Source: Solirubrobacteraceae bacterium
GTDB taxonomy: Bacteria; Actinomycetota; Thermoleophilia; Solirubrobacterales; Solirubrobacteraceae
Reading direction: 5' to 3'
NCBI GenBank assembly: GCA_030149625.1
Contig: JASLHP010000393.1
Span: forward strand, 1-7,610
DNA length: 7,610 nt
Part shown: positions 7,189 to 7,610 of the stretch, one piece after another
How positions within the stretch are numbered: position 1 is the stretch's first letter
Layout: the number at the start of each line of letters is the position of its first letter
Translations under genes and position numbers: made by a program
Notes under the pieces: model-generated
Told to the model about the DNA's origin: nothing
The model's input: the letters and a program-made list of their open reading frames with translations, nothing else
Database searches by the model: none

Positions 7189-7281
7189 AAAAAGGCGAAA
7201 GACCACGCCTCCCACGGTCCCTCAAAACTGCACACGCCACAACGGGTACGACCGTCACTCGTTCAGAGTGAAAACTATAAA
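7189..7281 (-). other. 23S-5S rRNA internal transcribed spacer
   Basis: About 93 bp separate the 23S and 5S rRNA genes and hold no tRNA. Two small inverted repeats are present: ACGGTC (7214-7219) with GACCGT (7250-7255), and CACTC with GAGTG (7256-7270, 5-nt loop). They lie where rRNA-processing stems are usual. The minus strand between the first pair of arms includes CAGTTTTGAGGG, a motif style common in rRNA spacers. The left edge of the 23S gene is approximate. Confidence 0.7.

Positions 7282-7610
<329 letters not shown>

Noticed and set aside
6281..7258. A 325-codon minus-strand frame running from the rRNA spacer through 5S into murA
   Set aside because: It crosses the 5S rRNA gene and the start of murA in another frame, and its composition is Arg-rich and non-protein-like.
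7189..7281. A tRNA gene in the 23S-5S spacer
   Set aside because: The inverted repeats are too short and no T-loop or anticodon-arm pattern is present.

Overview
The window is a chromosomal segment, strongly G+C-rich throughout (my estimate by eye, not computed), in which every recognisable gene lies on the minus strand. Reading in the direction of transcription (right to left), it holds the 3' end of a 23S rRNA gene, a short spacer, a 5S rRNA gene with a terminator-like hairpin, about 430 bp without a convincing gene, a promoter and leader region, and then a tight seven-gene run: murA, hisZ, hisG, hisD, hisB, hisH, hisA. The last gene ends 7 bp from the window edge, and the cluster probably continues outside it (hisF and hisI would be expected).

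Organism: the base composition, the style of the 23S/5S sequence and the Cys-to-Asp MurA suggest a high-G+C Gram-positive bacterium. The combination of a short HisG with a HisZ subunit and an ordinary HisA, instead of the bifunctional PriA of typical Actinobacteria, points to a deep actinobacterial lineage such as Thermoleophilia (Conexibacter/Solirubrobacter-like). That placement is inference and could be tested with the rRNA sequence.

How the genes work together: HisG and HisZ form the hetero-octameric type of ATP phosphoribosyltransferase that commits PRPP and ATP to histidine. HisA isomerises ProFAR, HisH supplies ammonia to HisF, HisB dehydrates imidazoleglycerol phosphate, and HisD carries out the last two oxidations. 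hisC is not between hisD and hisB, where it often lies, and hisE, hisI and hisF are not in the window. MurA starts peptidoglycan precursor synthesis and sits first in the run, 12 bp ahead of hisZ. Four of the five his junctions are 4-bp ATGA/GTGA stop-start overlaps and the fifth has a 1-bp gap, so translational coupling in one polycistronic message is likely.

Points of most interest: Asp replaces the fosfomycin-target Cys in MurA (residue 117); an AT-rich promoter-like patch and two perfect inverted repeats lie ahead of murA; and a LexA-box-like palindrome with extra half-sites lies in the otherwise unexplained rRNA-murA intergenic region. I found no mobile element, CRISPR array, tRNA or clearly novel system. 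Most of the window is well-conserved housekeeping sequence.
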